This document shows, piece by piece, positions 32,171-40,201 of a DNA stretch of 40,201 bases (position 1 is the first letter of the stretch; each line of letters starts with the position of its first letter). Both the position numbers and the translations under genes were made by a program. The DNA comes from Sphingobacteriales bacterium 44-15 (lineage in GTDB: Bacteria; Bacteroidota; Bacteroidia; Chitinophagales; Chitinophagaceae). The stretch spans positions 1-40,201 of the forward strand of contig MKWG01000039.1 of assembly GCA_001899685.1 (NCBI GenBank), written 5' to 3'. The notes below the pieces were generated by a model. That model ran no database searches, was not told where the DNA came from, and saw nothing but the letters and a program-made list of their open reading frames with translations.

Positions 32171-35086
32171 CTAAAATATATTATATGCGAAGCTCACATA
32201 GTACAATCCTCCGATTTGAGGATTGCCAAACGCATTCAGGTAATATTTGTTGAGGACATTGGTAGCCCCCAGCTTAAACAGCGACTTGATCTCGGGAAAT
32301 TTATATCCCACCATTGCATCAAGAGTGAAGAAGGACGGCACGGTGCCGGTAGCAAAATCCGCATCCCACATAAAGGCGCTTTGCCAGCGGCCATTGATGC
32401 CGGCTACTACACGTTTGGTCTTTCCAAAGCCTGAGTGTGATACTCCAAAATTTATCCTGTGCTTAGGCGTATTGAATTGAGCGCTGAAGTCTGAAGGAAC
32501 ATTGCCTAACTCATCGTGGTAATAATTAGCGAACACTGAAAAGCCGCCGGTAAGCCTGTAATCCAATCCCAAACCATATCCCGAGGTCTTGACTTTTATA
32601 GGATCCACTTTAACGGAGCCATCTGTCTGGGAAGACATGGTGGCTGCATTTTCCACAATGGAATATATCTGGTTTTGGGTAGGAGATACAGGTTTGGCAA
32701 CCAGTGTCCGGCCAAGAAAATTTTCATATTGGCCGGTATAGTAATATACATCTATCAAAAGTTTTTTTGCAATAAGCCCTTTATAGCCTATTTCATAAGA
32801 GACCACGCTTTCAGGTTTCAGCTCCCGGGGCTCGTAGGCGCCGATCACTGCAGCTGAATTGTTGAGGCGGTATACCGGTTGTGTGCCAAGATTAGGTCCT
32901 GACTTGCCGCCCGGTAATTGGGAGCCAAGTATCCAGGGTAATCCTCCTACAAGGAACTGCCCTCCACCGATCTCAAGATTGATGTATTGCTGCTGTGTGG
33001 ATGGGAAGCGGTAAGCGGTTTGATAGCTAAGCCTGAGGTTGTGATCTTCTGCAAGCTTTACAAGCGCTGTGGCGCGGGGTGTAAAGCGCCCTTTGAAGTT
33101 TTCATTCTTGTCGTATCGTCCTGAAAGACTAAGGGTGAGCCTGTCGTTGATAAGATGCTTGGTGAGCTGGGCATAAGCGCCATACTCGTTGATCTTTATT
33201 GGCCCATCATAATCTATAAATAATGTTCCCTTTGAGTTCAATACATACTGTTTCCAGGAACCTCCTACAATCAATTCAACAAAAGGAATTATATCCTTGA
33301 AATTGTATTGGCCTTCGGTTACCCACAGGTCGCTGCGATCGAGAAAGAGACCTCCATTAGGAATGGGGGTAGAACGAACCTGGTCAAATAAACTTTTGAA
33401 TGCACTTGTTCCCGGCAGGGGACGGCCCTGGTCTGCAAAAGCGCGTGCTGCGTTATGGGCGGTCTGGTCATCCGCTCCCTGCAGCCTTGCCTGAGAATAA
33501 GCTGCCACATACTGGGGAAACCAGTCTGTGCTCGATTTCCAGGCCTCATTCAGCCTTCTTGCCGTAATAGTGGCATTATATGCTTCACCGGCATTTTCCT
33601 GCGTGGTATAGCCGCGGATAAACCAGCTCTTACTGCGCAGCTCCAGCTTATACTGACCAATCTTGGCATCTTTGAGCGCATAGCGGTCGCTACCGGTATA
33701 GACGGTGCTTCCTGTGCCAAAATAGCCTGCAAACAACGCTTCCAGCCTTGAATTAAACTTGTAGTGAAGGCTACCGCTCAATTTAAAATTCACCGTATTG
33801 GGATTCACCATATCGCTCTCTGCATAGCCCGTACGTGAAGCGCTTTGCTCGGGGATGATATTATTTCTGAGCCCGAAATAAAAAGGTACGAGATTGGTAA
33901 CCGAAGGCTGCAGCTGCGCGGGAAGGCTGCCTATGAATGCACCTATCTGGTCAGGTGTGGCATTGGCCGGCAACAGCGCATTCATCATTTGCACAATATC
34001 CACCGTTCCTCCTGTTGCGCCGAGAATACCGGACTGGGTTGTTGTCTGCACTAATTGCGCCAGGCTCTTCATTGTATAACCATTATCGCGCATATTGGTC
34101 TCATCGCCATATACATTTACGCCGTCGTAATTGGGATCAGTCTGGCGGGTTTTATCAGATAATGTTTTGGTGAGACGGTCATAATCCTGTGTATTATTGG
34201 CTATCCAGTCTTTTGCCTGTATCAGCTCGAACCCTATTTTAAAAGCAAATTTATTATTGAAAGCTTTGGCCCAGCGTGCAGACCAGTCGTTGTACCAGCC
34301 CGGGCTGGACCGTTGTTCGCTCGCGTCGGTATGATTCATTCCTGTTTTGATCTGGAAGCTGAGCCCCTGGTATTTGAAAGGGTCTTTACTGTTGATCAAC
34401 AGCGTACCATTAATGCCTCCCTGCCCGTATAATGCGGAAGATGCGCCCGGCAGGAGCTCCATATTGTCTACATCGAGCTCGGTAAGCCCTACAAAGTTGC
34501 CAAGAGAAAAATTCAGCCCCGGCGCCTGGTTGTCCATACCATCCACCAACTGGTTAAACCTTGTATTGCCGGAGAAATTGAATCCCCTGGTACTTGGCGT
34601 TTTGAAAGTAAGAGAAGAAGTAGTGATATCAACACCTTTCAGTTGCCCTATCATATCATAATAGCTTGTGGCAGGAGTTGTACGGATACTTGCATTACTC
34701 ACTCTTTCGATGGAAACAGGTGATTCCATTACCCGTGTAGCCGTGCGGGTGGCGGCAACCACTACTTCTTCGCCAAGCGTTGCCGATGGGGTAAGCGTTA
34801 TTTTTACCGGCTCAGCGCTGCTAATTTCCAGCTCTTTTGTTTCAAACCCTATCGAAGAAAATACCAGCGTGAGTGGCAGTGCCCGGGAAGTAGTAAGCTT
34901 AAAAAAGCCTTTGCTGTCTGTAAATGTTCCTTCTGTTGATCCTTTGATTGTTACGGAAACAGCGCTGATGAAATTCATATCGCTGCTATTCTTTACGGTT
35001 CCGGTAATGGCAGAGGTCTGGGCAGACACAAACAGGGAGTGGCATACTAAGAATGCAACTGTAACATAAAGGGTGAGTCTTTTCAT
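32171..35086 (-). CDS. TonB-dependent receptor with carboxypeptidase-regulatory-like domain
   Basis: The ATG at 35086 (971 residues) starts a clear signal peptide (KRLTLYVTVAFLVCHSLFVSAQ); the frame extends three codons upstream through a TTG. The N-terminal CarboxypepD_reg-like domain is at about 24-100 (ITGTVKNSSDMNFISAVSVTIKG, FFKLTTSRALPL). The TonB plug begins near 110 (VVVAATRTATRVMESPVSIERV, LVDGMDNQAPG, LLPGASSALYGQGGINGTLLI), followed by a long barrel ending FAYNIF. The plug lacks the His clusters of the other receptor. No SusD-like partner is present. A Crp/Fnr-type gene lies upstream on the same strand, so it may be the regulator. The ligand is unknown. Confidence 0.92.
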   Translation of the reverse strand: MKRLTLYVTVAFLVCHSLFVSAQTSAITGTVKNSSDMNFISAVSVTIKGSTEGTFTDSKGFFKLTTSRALPLTLVFSSIGFETKELEISSAEPVKITLTPSATLGEEVVVAATRTATRVMESPVSIERVSNASIRTTPATSYYDMIGQLKGVDITTSSLTFKTPSTRGFNFSGNTRFNQLVDGMDNQAPGLNFSLGNFVGLTELDVDNMELLPGASSALYGQGGINGTLLINSKDPFKYQGLSFQIKTGMNHTDASEQRSSPGWYNDWSARWAKAFNNKFAFKIGFELIQAKDWIANNTQDYDRLTKTLSDKTRQTDPNYDGVNVYGDETNMRDNGYTMKSLAQLVQTTTQSGILGATGGTVDIVQMMNALLPANATPDQIGAFIGSLPAQLQPSVTNLVPFYFGLRNNIIPEQSASRTGYAESDMVNPNTVNFKLSGSLHYKFNSRLEALFAGYFGTGSTVYTGSDRYALKDAKIGQYKLELRSKSWFIRGYTTQENAGEAYNATITARRLNEAWKSSTDWFPQYVAAYSQARLQGADDQTAHNAARAFADQGRPLPGTSAFKSLFDQVRSTPIPNGGLFLDRSDLWVTEGQYNFKDIIPFVELIVGGSWKQYVLNSKGTLFIDYDGPIKINEYGAYAQLTKHLINDRLTLSLSGRYDKNENFKGRFTPRATALVKLAEDHNLRLSYQTAYRFPSTQQQYINLEIGGGQFLVGGLPWILGSQLPGGKSGPNLGTQPVYRLNNSAAVIGAYEPRELKPESVVSYEIGYKGLIAKKLLIDVYYYTGQYENFLGRTLVAKPVSPTQNQIYSIVENAATMSSQTDGSVKVDPIKVKTSGYGLGLDYRLTGGFSVFANYYHDELGNVPSDFSAQFNTPKHRINFGVSHSGFGKTKRVVAGINGRWQSAFMWDADFATGTVPSFFTLDAMVGYKFPEIKSLFKLGATNVLNKYYLNAFGNPQIGGLYYVSFAYNIF

Positions 35087-35119
35087 AACAAGCAAATATT
35101 AGTTAGTGTTATACCAAAT

Positions 35120-35131
35120 TAACAATTGTTA
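35120..35131. promoter_or_regulatory. 12-bp palindrome in the receptor gene's upstream region
   Basis: TAACAATTGTTA is a perfect palindrome 34 bases upstream of the receptor ATG (minus strand), in a very AT-rich stretch. It could be an operator, for example for the Crp/Fnr-type protein encoded upstream. Its role is not proven. Confidence 0.4.
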
Positions 35132-35248
35132 GTTTATAATAAAAATTTTACTTTATGAATACAATTTTCTATGCCACGAATTCCAGCGTTCTGCGCGGCA
35201 GGATGATTTTTAGGTACAACAATTTATCTTACAGAGTAAAGTAAGTCA

Positions 35249-35354
35249 CTAATGCACGAATGGGCACGAAGGCATTAGTGTAAATTCGTGCATTAGCGGC
35301 TATCTCTTAAAAATGCTATAACAGGAATGGTTTGTTGTACAGAATGCACGAATG
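35249..35354. repeat. AATGCACGAATGGGCACGAA-type repeat
   Basis: The 352-base gap between the receptor and the Crp/Fnr-type gene holds no gene. It contains a 13-bp inverted repeat, CTAATGCACGAAT at 35249-35261 and ATTCGTGCATTAG at 35284-35296, and a further copy GAATGCACGAATG at 35342-35354. This sequence type is common between genes in Bacteroidota. Confidence 0.65.
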
Positions 35355-35379
35355 AGGTTTTTTCAATTAAAGAAAGCTC

Positions 35380-35408
35380 AAAAAAAAGCCGGTACAAACT
35401 GTACCGGC
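35380..35408 (-). terminator. Intrinsic terminator of the Crp/Fnr-type gene
   Basis: On the minus strand GCCGGTAC pairs with GTACCGGC (plus-strand 35388-35395 and 35401-35408), followed by a run of eight T (plus-strand A-run 35380-35387). It lies 31 bases beyond the regulator's stop, so the regulator and the receptor gene downstream are probably separate transcripts. Confidence 0.85.
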
Positions 35409-35438
35409 AATGACGTTATATATTACAAAAGGCGAAGC

Positions 35439-36056
35439 TTATGAAGCCGTCCTCAGGTATGAATTGTTCAATCCGAAATTGGCATCACGATGCCTGAAGC
35501 CGGAACGAATGCGGCTTAAGCTCTCTTTGGTGATCCCGAGAAAAGAAGCCAGGTAGGTGAGTGGTATACGCTGCAGGGCCTCAGGCTGCTTTTGGGTAAA
35601 ATAATGATAGCGGTCTGCTGCTTCCATGAAGCGCGTTGCAAAAAGATTTTCCTGCATTTCCATGATGAACTTGCTCATGATAGTGCGGTGCAGCTTATCA
35701 ATAGAAGCATGCTGGCGGCTCAGACTGAGCAGCTCCTGGTAAGGTATTACGCCTATCACTGTTTCTTCCAGGATGTGCATGGTCTCTTTTGCAGGTGTAT
35801 TAAACAAAATGCTGTGTAATGAGGAGATGATGTGGTCATCATATCCCAGCCAGGTGGTATGCTCTTTCTGGGATGTTTTGTGAAAAAGGCGGTAAGAGCC
35901 TTTTACGATCACAAAAAGATCACCACAAAACTGATCCTGCTCAAAAACATAATCATTTTTCCGGTATTCTCTCAGCGTGATAATACTTTGCAGGGCCTGC
36001 TGGCTTGCTTCGTCCAGCGGAGCATACTGCTGGCAGATGGCTACAACCTTCTCCAT
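35439..36056 (-). CDS. Crp/Fnr-family transcriptional regulator
   Basis: The start at ATG 36056 gives 205 residues, close to the usual 190-200 of Bacteroidota members. In-frame ATGs at 36131 and 36185 would add 25 or 43 residues of non-conserved sequence. The N-terminal cyclic-nucleotide-binding-like domain (about 15-115) includes REYRKNDYVFEQDQFCGDLFVIVKGSYRLF. The C-terminal helix-turn-helix is IPLTYLASFLGITKESLSRIRSGF. The RPFQ/cAMP-pocket residues are not obvious, so the effector is uncertain. An intrinsic terminator follows. It lies upstream of a TonB-dependent receptor on the same strand, which may be its target. Confidence 0.88.
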   Translation of the reverse strand: MEKVVAICQQYAPLDEASQQALQSIITLREYRKNDYVFEQDQFCGDLFVIVKGSYRLFHKTSQKEHTTWLGYDDHIISSLHSILFNTPAKETMHILEETVIGVIPYQELLSLSRQHASIDKLHRTIMSKFIMEMQENLFATRFMEAADRYHYFTQKQPEALQRIPLTYLASFLGITKESLSRIRSGFRHRDANFGLNNSYLRTAS

Positions 36057-36300
36057 AGTTCCAGGTTCAATTAATGATATTTTTTTCACGGGGGTAGAAA
36101 TTAAATTCGATAAAATGGAATTATCATACATTAAACGGGGCGGGAGAGGGATTATTATGAATTTCCTTATTTTCTCATAAGGCATTACCCTATGCTAATC
36201 CTGCGCGGGAGAAACGGGCTGTATTCTTTCTTTTCTCAGAAATATCCTTCGGAAAAATACCCGGCGCAACAGGTAAATTACTAATAGCATTATATCAAAC

Positions 36301-36375
36301 GTGAAACGGTAGACTTGCCTACCGGCAGACAGGCGATAAATGAGAAATCCTCGCATCTATCGTCTCACCTCTCAC
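36301..36375. repeat. GTGAAACG / CGTCTCACCTCTCAC repeat with GCCTACCGGCAGACAGGC core
   Basis: The gap of 367 bases between the Crp/Fnr-type gene and rpe holds no recognised gene. The tract begins with GTGAAACG and ends with CGTCTCACCTCTCAC, the two complementary halves of the dispersed family. In between are GCCTACCGGCAGACAGGC (36317-36334, ends GCCT/AGGC pair) and CGATA/TATCG. It lies just past the rpe stop and may form a long imperfect stem. Confidence 0.55.
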
Positions 36376-36423
36376 AAAGAAATACGAAAAATTATTGTTG
36401 ACATAGCGCTGGTATCCAATGGT

Positions 36424-37071
36424 TTACAGATGCTTAAACCGGCTTATTACAGATTTGGGGTCTGCAGCCTTAAAAATGGTAGTGCCTATGACCAGGCTGT
36501 GGGCGCCGGCTTCAAGGATGGTTTTGGCATTTTCGAGCGTTACGCCGCCGTCTACTTCAATGATGGTATTTAATTGCATTTCATCAATCCGCTGTCGCAG
36601 CATTTGTATTTTGCTTAAGGAATGGGGAATGAACTGCTGTCCGCCAAAACCGGGGCTCACGCTCATTATCAGTACAATATCCAGGTCATGGAGAATGTCC
36701 TGTAAGAGCTGTACGGGTGTATGCGGGTTAATGGCCACCCCGGCTTTCATACCCAGGTTTTTAATCTGCTGGATATTACGATGAAGGTGAGGGCATACTT
36801 CGTAATGCACAATCAGGTGATCTGCTCCCGCCAGCTTGAAATCAGCGGCATATTTACCCGGCTCCTCGATCATAAGATGCACATCGAAGGGTTTGGTAGT
36901 AGCCTCTCTCATTTGGGCAATCACAGGTAATCCAAAGCTGATATTGGGCACAAAACGGCCATCCATTACATCAAGGTGATACCAGTCTGCTTCACTTTCA
37001 TTAAGCATACTGCACTCCCCCCGGAGATCCAGGAAATTGCTGGCTAATAAGGATGGCGCTACAATTGGCAT
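36424..37071 (-). CDS. rpe: Ribulose-phosphate 3-epimerase
   Basis: The ATG at 37071 (215 residues) matches the family start PIVAPSLLASNF; the longer frame from 37137 would add 22 unrelated residues. The cytosolic TIM-barrel enzyme interconverts ribulose-5-phosphate and xylulose-5-phosphate in the pentose phosphate pathway. Conserved catalytic and metal segments are DWYHLDVMDGRFVPNISFG, FDVHLMIEEP, LIVHYE, IVLIMSVSPGFGGQQF and IEVDGGV, then GTTIF near the end. A -7-like element (TATCTTCG on the minus strand, plus-strand 37077-37084) lies only 5 bases before the ATG, so the leader may be very short. Confidence 0.95.
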   Translation of the reverse strand: MPIVAPSLLASNFLDLRGECSMLNESEADWYHLDVMDGRFVPNISFGLPVIAQMREATTKPFDVHLMIEEPGKYAADFKLAGADHLIVHYEVCPHLHRNIQQIKNLGMKAGVAINPHTPVQLLQDILHDLDIVLIMSVSPGFGGQQFIPHSLSKIQMLRQRIDEMQLNTIIEVDGGVTLENAKTILEAGAHSLVIGTTIFKAADPKSVISRFKHL

Positions 37072-37110
37072 AGTAGCGAAGATATGGAATAAAAGAGTAT
37101 CACCTCTTAT

Positions 37111-37296
37111 CCCTCTCCTCGTAGAGAGGGACGGCACTGCAGAATGTTTACAAACTATATAACTACCACATCATCTATAAATGATATCCAAGCAAGACGT
37201 TGAGTATTTACCACTCTTTTACATTCACAATCTGCCGTCCACTGCATTTTATCAGTCTGATCTGAATTTAGACATCCCTCTCCACGGAGTGGAGAG
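37111..37296. repeat. Two CCTCTCC-type hairpins flanking the rpe upstream gap
   Basis: CCCTCTC/GAGAGGG at 37111-37117 and 37124-37130, and CTCTCCAC/GTGGAGAG at 37278-37285 and 37289-37296 followed by GGCGGGGGTGAGG. Both are of the CCCTCTCC...GGGGGTGAGG type seen between genes in many Bacteroidota genomes. The hairpin at 5156-5178 is similar. Nothing else was recognised in the gap 37072-37310. Confidence 0.6.
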
Positions 37297-37310
37297 AGGC
37301 GGGGGTGAGG

Positions 37311-38084
37311 TTACTTCAAACTCTTATCCAACCCATGTGCCTTTTCATAATACAATTTAGCTTCCTCCTTATTGCCTAATGCTTCCTCGCACCTGCCCGC
37401 ATTATAGTAACCCTCGGCAAAAGTGTTGCTCACCTGGATGGTCTGCTCAAACACAGCCAGTGCAGCTTTGTAATCTTTTGAATCATACAACAATAATCCC
37501 TTCTCCACATACGCATCCAAAAAAGTATAATCATTCTTTATACACTCATCAAAGCTGGCTAATGCCCTGGCTTTATCGTTAATATTAGAGTAATATAAAC
37601 CCTGTATAAACTTTGCCTGAGATTTAATGCGGGGGTCAGTAGCGATCCGGATGACTTTATTCGTGGTAGTTATTGCATTACTGTCAGACCGCGCTGCATA
37701 TACCGATGCAATATCCAGCAGCGGCTCCATGAACATCGGCTCTTTTTGCACGGCCGTTTGCATAGAGGCAATAGCCGTATTAGTATCGCCATGTTGTAAT
37801 TGAATAACGCCGCGCCTGTACCAGAAAACAGCATTAGCGCTATCTTCCTTTAGCAAAGTATCATTCTGCGCTATCGCTTCAGCATATAAATTGTTTTTCA
37901 GGAGTTCATTCATCAACTGATAGCGTAATCCCACGGAATCCGGGCGTGCTGCTACCTGCTTTTCCAATAGCATTAGTTCAGCCGTTTTGCCGGACTGGTT
38001 GTTGGTTTTGCCAGCATTACCATTGCATGCAAGAAGCAATACTGTTATAGCTGTAACAACTCCGGGTATATAATTTTTAGCCAT
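37311..38084 (-). CDS. TPR-repeat lipoprotein
   Basis: The ATG at 38084 (257 residues) starts a lipoprotein signal, MAKNYIPGVVTAITVLLLAC; the frame upstream to 38153 runs into the GTGAAA-type repeat and is unlikely. The mature protein is built of tetratricopeptide repeats from about residue 45, for example AVFWYRRGVIQLQHGDTNTAIASMQTAV, QAKFIQGLYYSNINDKARALASFDECI, LDAYVEKGLLLYDSKDYKAALAVFEQTI and AEGYYNAGRCEEALGNKEEAKLYYEKA. Such proteins are scaffolds for protein-protein contacts at the membrane; the partner is unknown. It may be downstream of purL, with a repeat of about 50 bases between. Confidence 0.88.
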   Translation of the reverse strand: MAKNYIPGVVTAITVLLLACNGNAGKTNNQSGKTAELMLLEKQVAARPDSVGLRYQLMNELLKNNLYAEAIAQNDTLLKEDSANAVFWYRRGVIQLQHGDTNTAIASMQTAVQKEPMFMEPLLDIASVYAARSDSNAITTTNKVIRIATDPRIKSQAKFIQGLYYSNINDKARALASFDECIKNDYTFLDAYVEKGLLLYDSKDYKAALAVFEQTIQVSNTFAEGYYNAGRCEEALGNKEEAKLYYEKAHGLDKSLK

Positions 38085-38124
38085 AATCTTGTTGATAGCA
38101 GGAACAGTTGCAGGGTGAAACTTA

Positions 38125-38174
38125 AAATGTGAGAAGTGAAACGCTGTTCTCACATTTCACGTTTCACTTCTCAC
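38125..38174. repeat. GTGAGAAGTGAAAC inverted repeat overlapping the purL stop codon
   Basis: A perfect 14-bp inverted repeat, GTGAGAAGTGAAAC at 38129-38142 and GTTTCACTTCTCAC at 38161-38174, includes the purL stop (38171-38173). A second, competing 11-bp stem uses AAATGTGAGAA at 38125-38135 and TTCTCACATTT at 38147-38157. Only one of the two can form at once. No T-run follows. Confidence 0.7.
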
Positions 38175-40201
38175 GATAACATATGCTGCTCCTCACGTTG
38201 CATATATTTTTCAATAGCTGTATCATATTTTTCCTTCCAGTCAGTAATATCACCCCATGATGCATCATCTACAATCACCTCACCATCCGTAACCTCACCC
38301 ACCTTAACAAACGGCACACCGCTTTCCTTCACTATCCTTTCAAACGCCGCAATATTATCCGCACTCACGCTCACCGCTATACGACTCTGCGATTCCCCGA
38401 ACCAGAAAGCATCCGGCCTCACTTTAGTTGAAGTAGTTGATTTAAATCCTAAATCATTATTAAACCCGCTTTCACACAATGTAACAAACAAACCACCCTC
38501 GCTAAGGTCATGCGCGGAAGCAATCACTTTGCTGCCGATCAGCTTACTAACGGTCTGCTGTAAACGATATTCCTCTTCCAGGCCAAAATGCGGCACAGGA
38601 GAATATTCCACCTTGTGCAGCTTATGTATGTATTCACTCGAATTGATATCATCATTTACTTCACCCAGCAAATAAATAGCATCACCCGACTGCTTGAAAT
38701 CAAGCGTCATCTTTGTATCAATATCTTCCAGCAAACCCACCATGCCGATAGTAGGAGTGGGGTATACCGCTCCGCCCGGATGCTGGTTATAAAAGCTCAC
38801 ATTACCACCCGTAACAGGCGTATCGAATTTTTTACAAGCCTCACTCATGCCCTTAATAGCATATACAAACTGATAATATACTTCCGGGTCGTAAGGGTTA
38901 CCGAAGTTCAGGCAGTTGGTCACACCCAACGGAACACCGCCGCTGACCACAATATTCCTTGCCGCTTCACTCACCGCGATCATACAACCCACAAACGGGT
39001 CGGCAAATACATAACGACTGTTACAGTCAACCGTAACCGCCAAACCCTTTTTCGTGCCCTTCACTTTCACGATCTGCGCATCGCTGGGCGCATTGGTGCT
39101 TGTATTGCCCGTACCCACCATGCTGTCGTACTGCGTATATATCCAGCGCTTGGAAGCGATATTCGGGATAGTGATTATTTTCTCCGCCACCGCTTTCAGA
39201 TCCTTTGGCACAGGTATGCCTGCCGGGTCAAACTTTTTGATCTCCGCAAAATATTTCGGTTCCCTGTATTCCCTTTCATATACCGGTGCGCCGCCGCCCA
39301 GCACCAGGCTCTCTGCCGGCACTTCCGCTTCCAGCTCACCGTGCATATAAAACTGCAGCATGCCGCCGTCCGTCACCTCGCCGATCTGCGAGCAGGGCAG
39401 ATCCCATTTTTCAAACACTTCCAGCACTTCTTTTTCGCGACCCTTCTTCACGATCATCAGCATACGCTCCTGGCTTTCGCTCAGCAGCAGTTCCCATGCT
39501 TTCATGTTTTGCTGGCGCATCGGCACTTTATCTAAGTCAATGCGCATACCCACGCCGCCTTTGGCGCTGGTCTCCGCGGTAGAGCATATAATGCCCGCAG
39601 CACCCATATCCTGCATGCCCACCAGTGCGCCTTTTGGTATGAGTTCTAAACAAGCTTCTAATAATTTTTTCTCCTGGAAAGGGTCACCCACCTGCACCGC
39701 AGGCAGGTCTTCCACACTGCTTTCCGTAATATCCGCCGACGCAAATGCCGCGCCGCCCATGCCATCCTTACCCGTTGCAGAACCCACGATAAACACCGGG
39801 TTGCCTTTGCCTTCGGCGGTAGCGCTCACGGTCTGACCCGCTTTCACCACACCCACGCTCATGGCGTTCACCAGCGGGTTGGTATGATAGCAGTCTTCAA
39901 AATAAATTTCGCCGCCCACGGTAGGCACGCCAAAGCAGTTGCCGTAATGACCAATGCCATGCACAATACCATTCATCAGGTGCTGCGTTTTCTCTTCGCT
40001 GAGGTTGCCGAAGCGCAGCGAATTCAGCGCCGCTATCGGGCGTGCGCCCATCGTAAAAATATCGCGGTGAATACCCCCCACGCCGGTTGCCGCACCCTGG
40101 AAAGGCTCAATGGCAGATGGGTGGTTATGGCTTTCAATTTTAAACACCACGCCCCAGCCGTCGCCGATATCGGCAAGCCCCGCGTTTTCCTCGCCGGCTT
40201 T
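38171..40201 (-). CDS. purL: Phosphoribosylformylglycinamidine synthase PurL (small type), 5' end outside the window
   Basis: The gene runs off the window; 676 residues are visible, reading in frame from base 40201 ([17 protein letters not shown]). It makes FGAM from FGAR, ATP and glutamine-derived ammonia in purine synthesis. Conserved segments include [73 protein letters not shown] and [11 protein letters not shown], with [18 protein letters not shown] near the end. The absence of a glutaminase domain and the early HNHP position indicate the small PurL that needs separate PurQ and PurS. Neither partner is seen here. The stop codon lies within a dispersed inverted repeat. Confidence 0.95.
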   Translation of the reverse strand, partial: KAGEENAGLADIGDGWGVVFKIESHNHPSAIEPFQGAATGVGGIHRDIFTMGARPIAALNSLRFGNLSEEKTQHLMNGIVHGIGHYGNCFGVPTVGGEIYFEDCYHTNPLVNAMSVGVVKAGQTVSATAEGKGNPVFIVGSATGKDGMGGAAFASADITESSVEDLPAVQVGDPFQEKKLLEACLELIPKGALVGMQDMGAAGIICSTAETSAKGGVGMRIDLDKVPMRQQNMKAWELLLSESQERMLMIVKKGREKEVLEVFEKWDLPCSQIGEVTDGGMLQFYMHGELEAEVPAESLVLGGGAPVYEREYREPKYFAEIKKFDPAGIPVPKDLKAVAEKIITIPNIASKRWIYTQYDSMVGTGNTSTNAPSDAQIVKVKGTKKGLAVTVDCNSRYVFADPFVGCMIAVSEAARNIVVSGGVPLGVTNCLNFGNPYDPEVYYQFVYAIKGMSEACKKFDTPVTGGNVSFYNQHPGGAVYPTPTIGMVGLLEDIDTKMTLDFKQSGDAIYLLGEVNDDINSSEYIHKLHKVEYSPVPHFGLEEEYRLQQTVSKLIGSKVIASAHDLSEGGLFVTLCESGFNNDLGFKSTTSTKVRPDAFWFGESQSRIAVSVSADNIAAFERIVKESGVPFVKVGEVTDGEVIVDDASWGDITDWKEKYDTAIEKYMQREEQHMLS

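Noticed and set aside
32171-35086. SusC-type polysaccharide-utilisation locus
   Set aside because: The receptor has a regulatory-like N-terminal domain, but there is no SusD-like gene or glycoside hydrolase next to it, so a glycan-uptake locus is not supported.
38588-39535. 315-codon plus-strand frame inside purL
   Set aside because: It is fully antisense to strongly conserved purL; its His/Arg/Ile-rich translation has no recognisable domain. It is a shadow of purL codon use.

Overview
The window looks like chromosomal DNA of a Bacteroidota member, most likely of the Chitinophagaceae group. The grounds are two TonB-dependent receptors with N-terminal carboxypeptidase-regulatory-like domains, a LytS-type kinase/LytTR regulator pair, a fused rhamnulose-phosphate aldolase/lactaldehyde dehydrogenase, a PID-CTERM/exosortase pair, starts that generally lack Shine-Dalgarno sites, and promoters of the Bacteroidota form TTTG-N19-TAnnTTTG (clearest before purC and before the 17681 operon). 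The family-level assignment is an inference.

Layout. 1-573: 3' end of an rRNA operon (23S tail, 5S, intrinsic terminator). 793-3121: a YD-repeat-like lipoprotein and, convergent with it, a CE7-type acetyl esterase. 3194-4991: hldD-proC. 5196-8000 (-): a large outer-membrane protein joining an HExxH peptidase-like domain, a beta-propeller and a beta-barrel. 8131-14767: an L-rhamnose block (rhaT, rhaEW, rhaM, rhaI, a rhamnulokinase) able to import, mutarotate, isomerise, phosphorylate and cleave L-rhamnose and oxidise lactaldehyde. 15171-16319 (-): a serine beta-lactamase-like hydrolase. 16473-21531: a LacI-family regulator, a strong promoter with a 12-bp palindrome at its predicted start site, an SDR-like protein whose catalytic Lys is replaced by Cys, a DapA-like aldolase and a cytochrome c/aldose dehydrogenase lipoprotein. 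21728-22687: a 72-residue protein that is little more than a PID-CTERM sorting signal, followed by an exosortase. 22800-24869: purC and a lactonase-family lipoprotein. 25029-26848: LytS/LytTR two-component pair. 27039-32069: a tight three-gene set (DUF3500-like lipoprotein, HupE/UreJ-type membrane protein, TonB-dependent receptor with a His-rich plug), best read as a candidate metal-uptake cassette. 32171-36056 (-): a second TonB-dependent receptor downstream of a Crp/Fnr-type regulator. 36424-40201 (-): rpe, a TPR lipoprotein and a truncated purL.

The intergenic spaces are unusual: many carry short repeats in recurring families (AAGTGATAAGT-like, GTGAGAxGTGAAA-like, AATGCACGAAT-like, CCTCTCC-type hairpins), one lying inside the 23S-5S spacer and one overlapping the purL stop codon. 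No tRNA genes, CRISPR array, transposase or prophage gene was seen.
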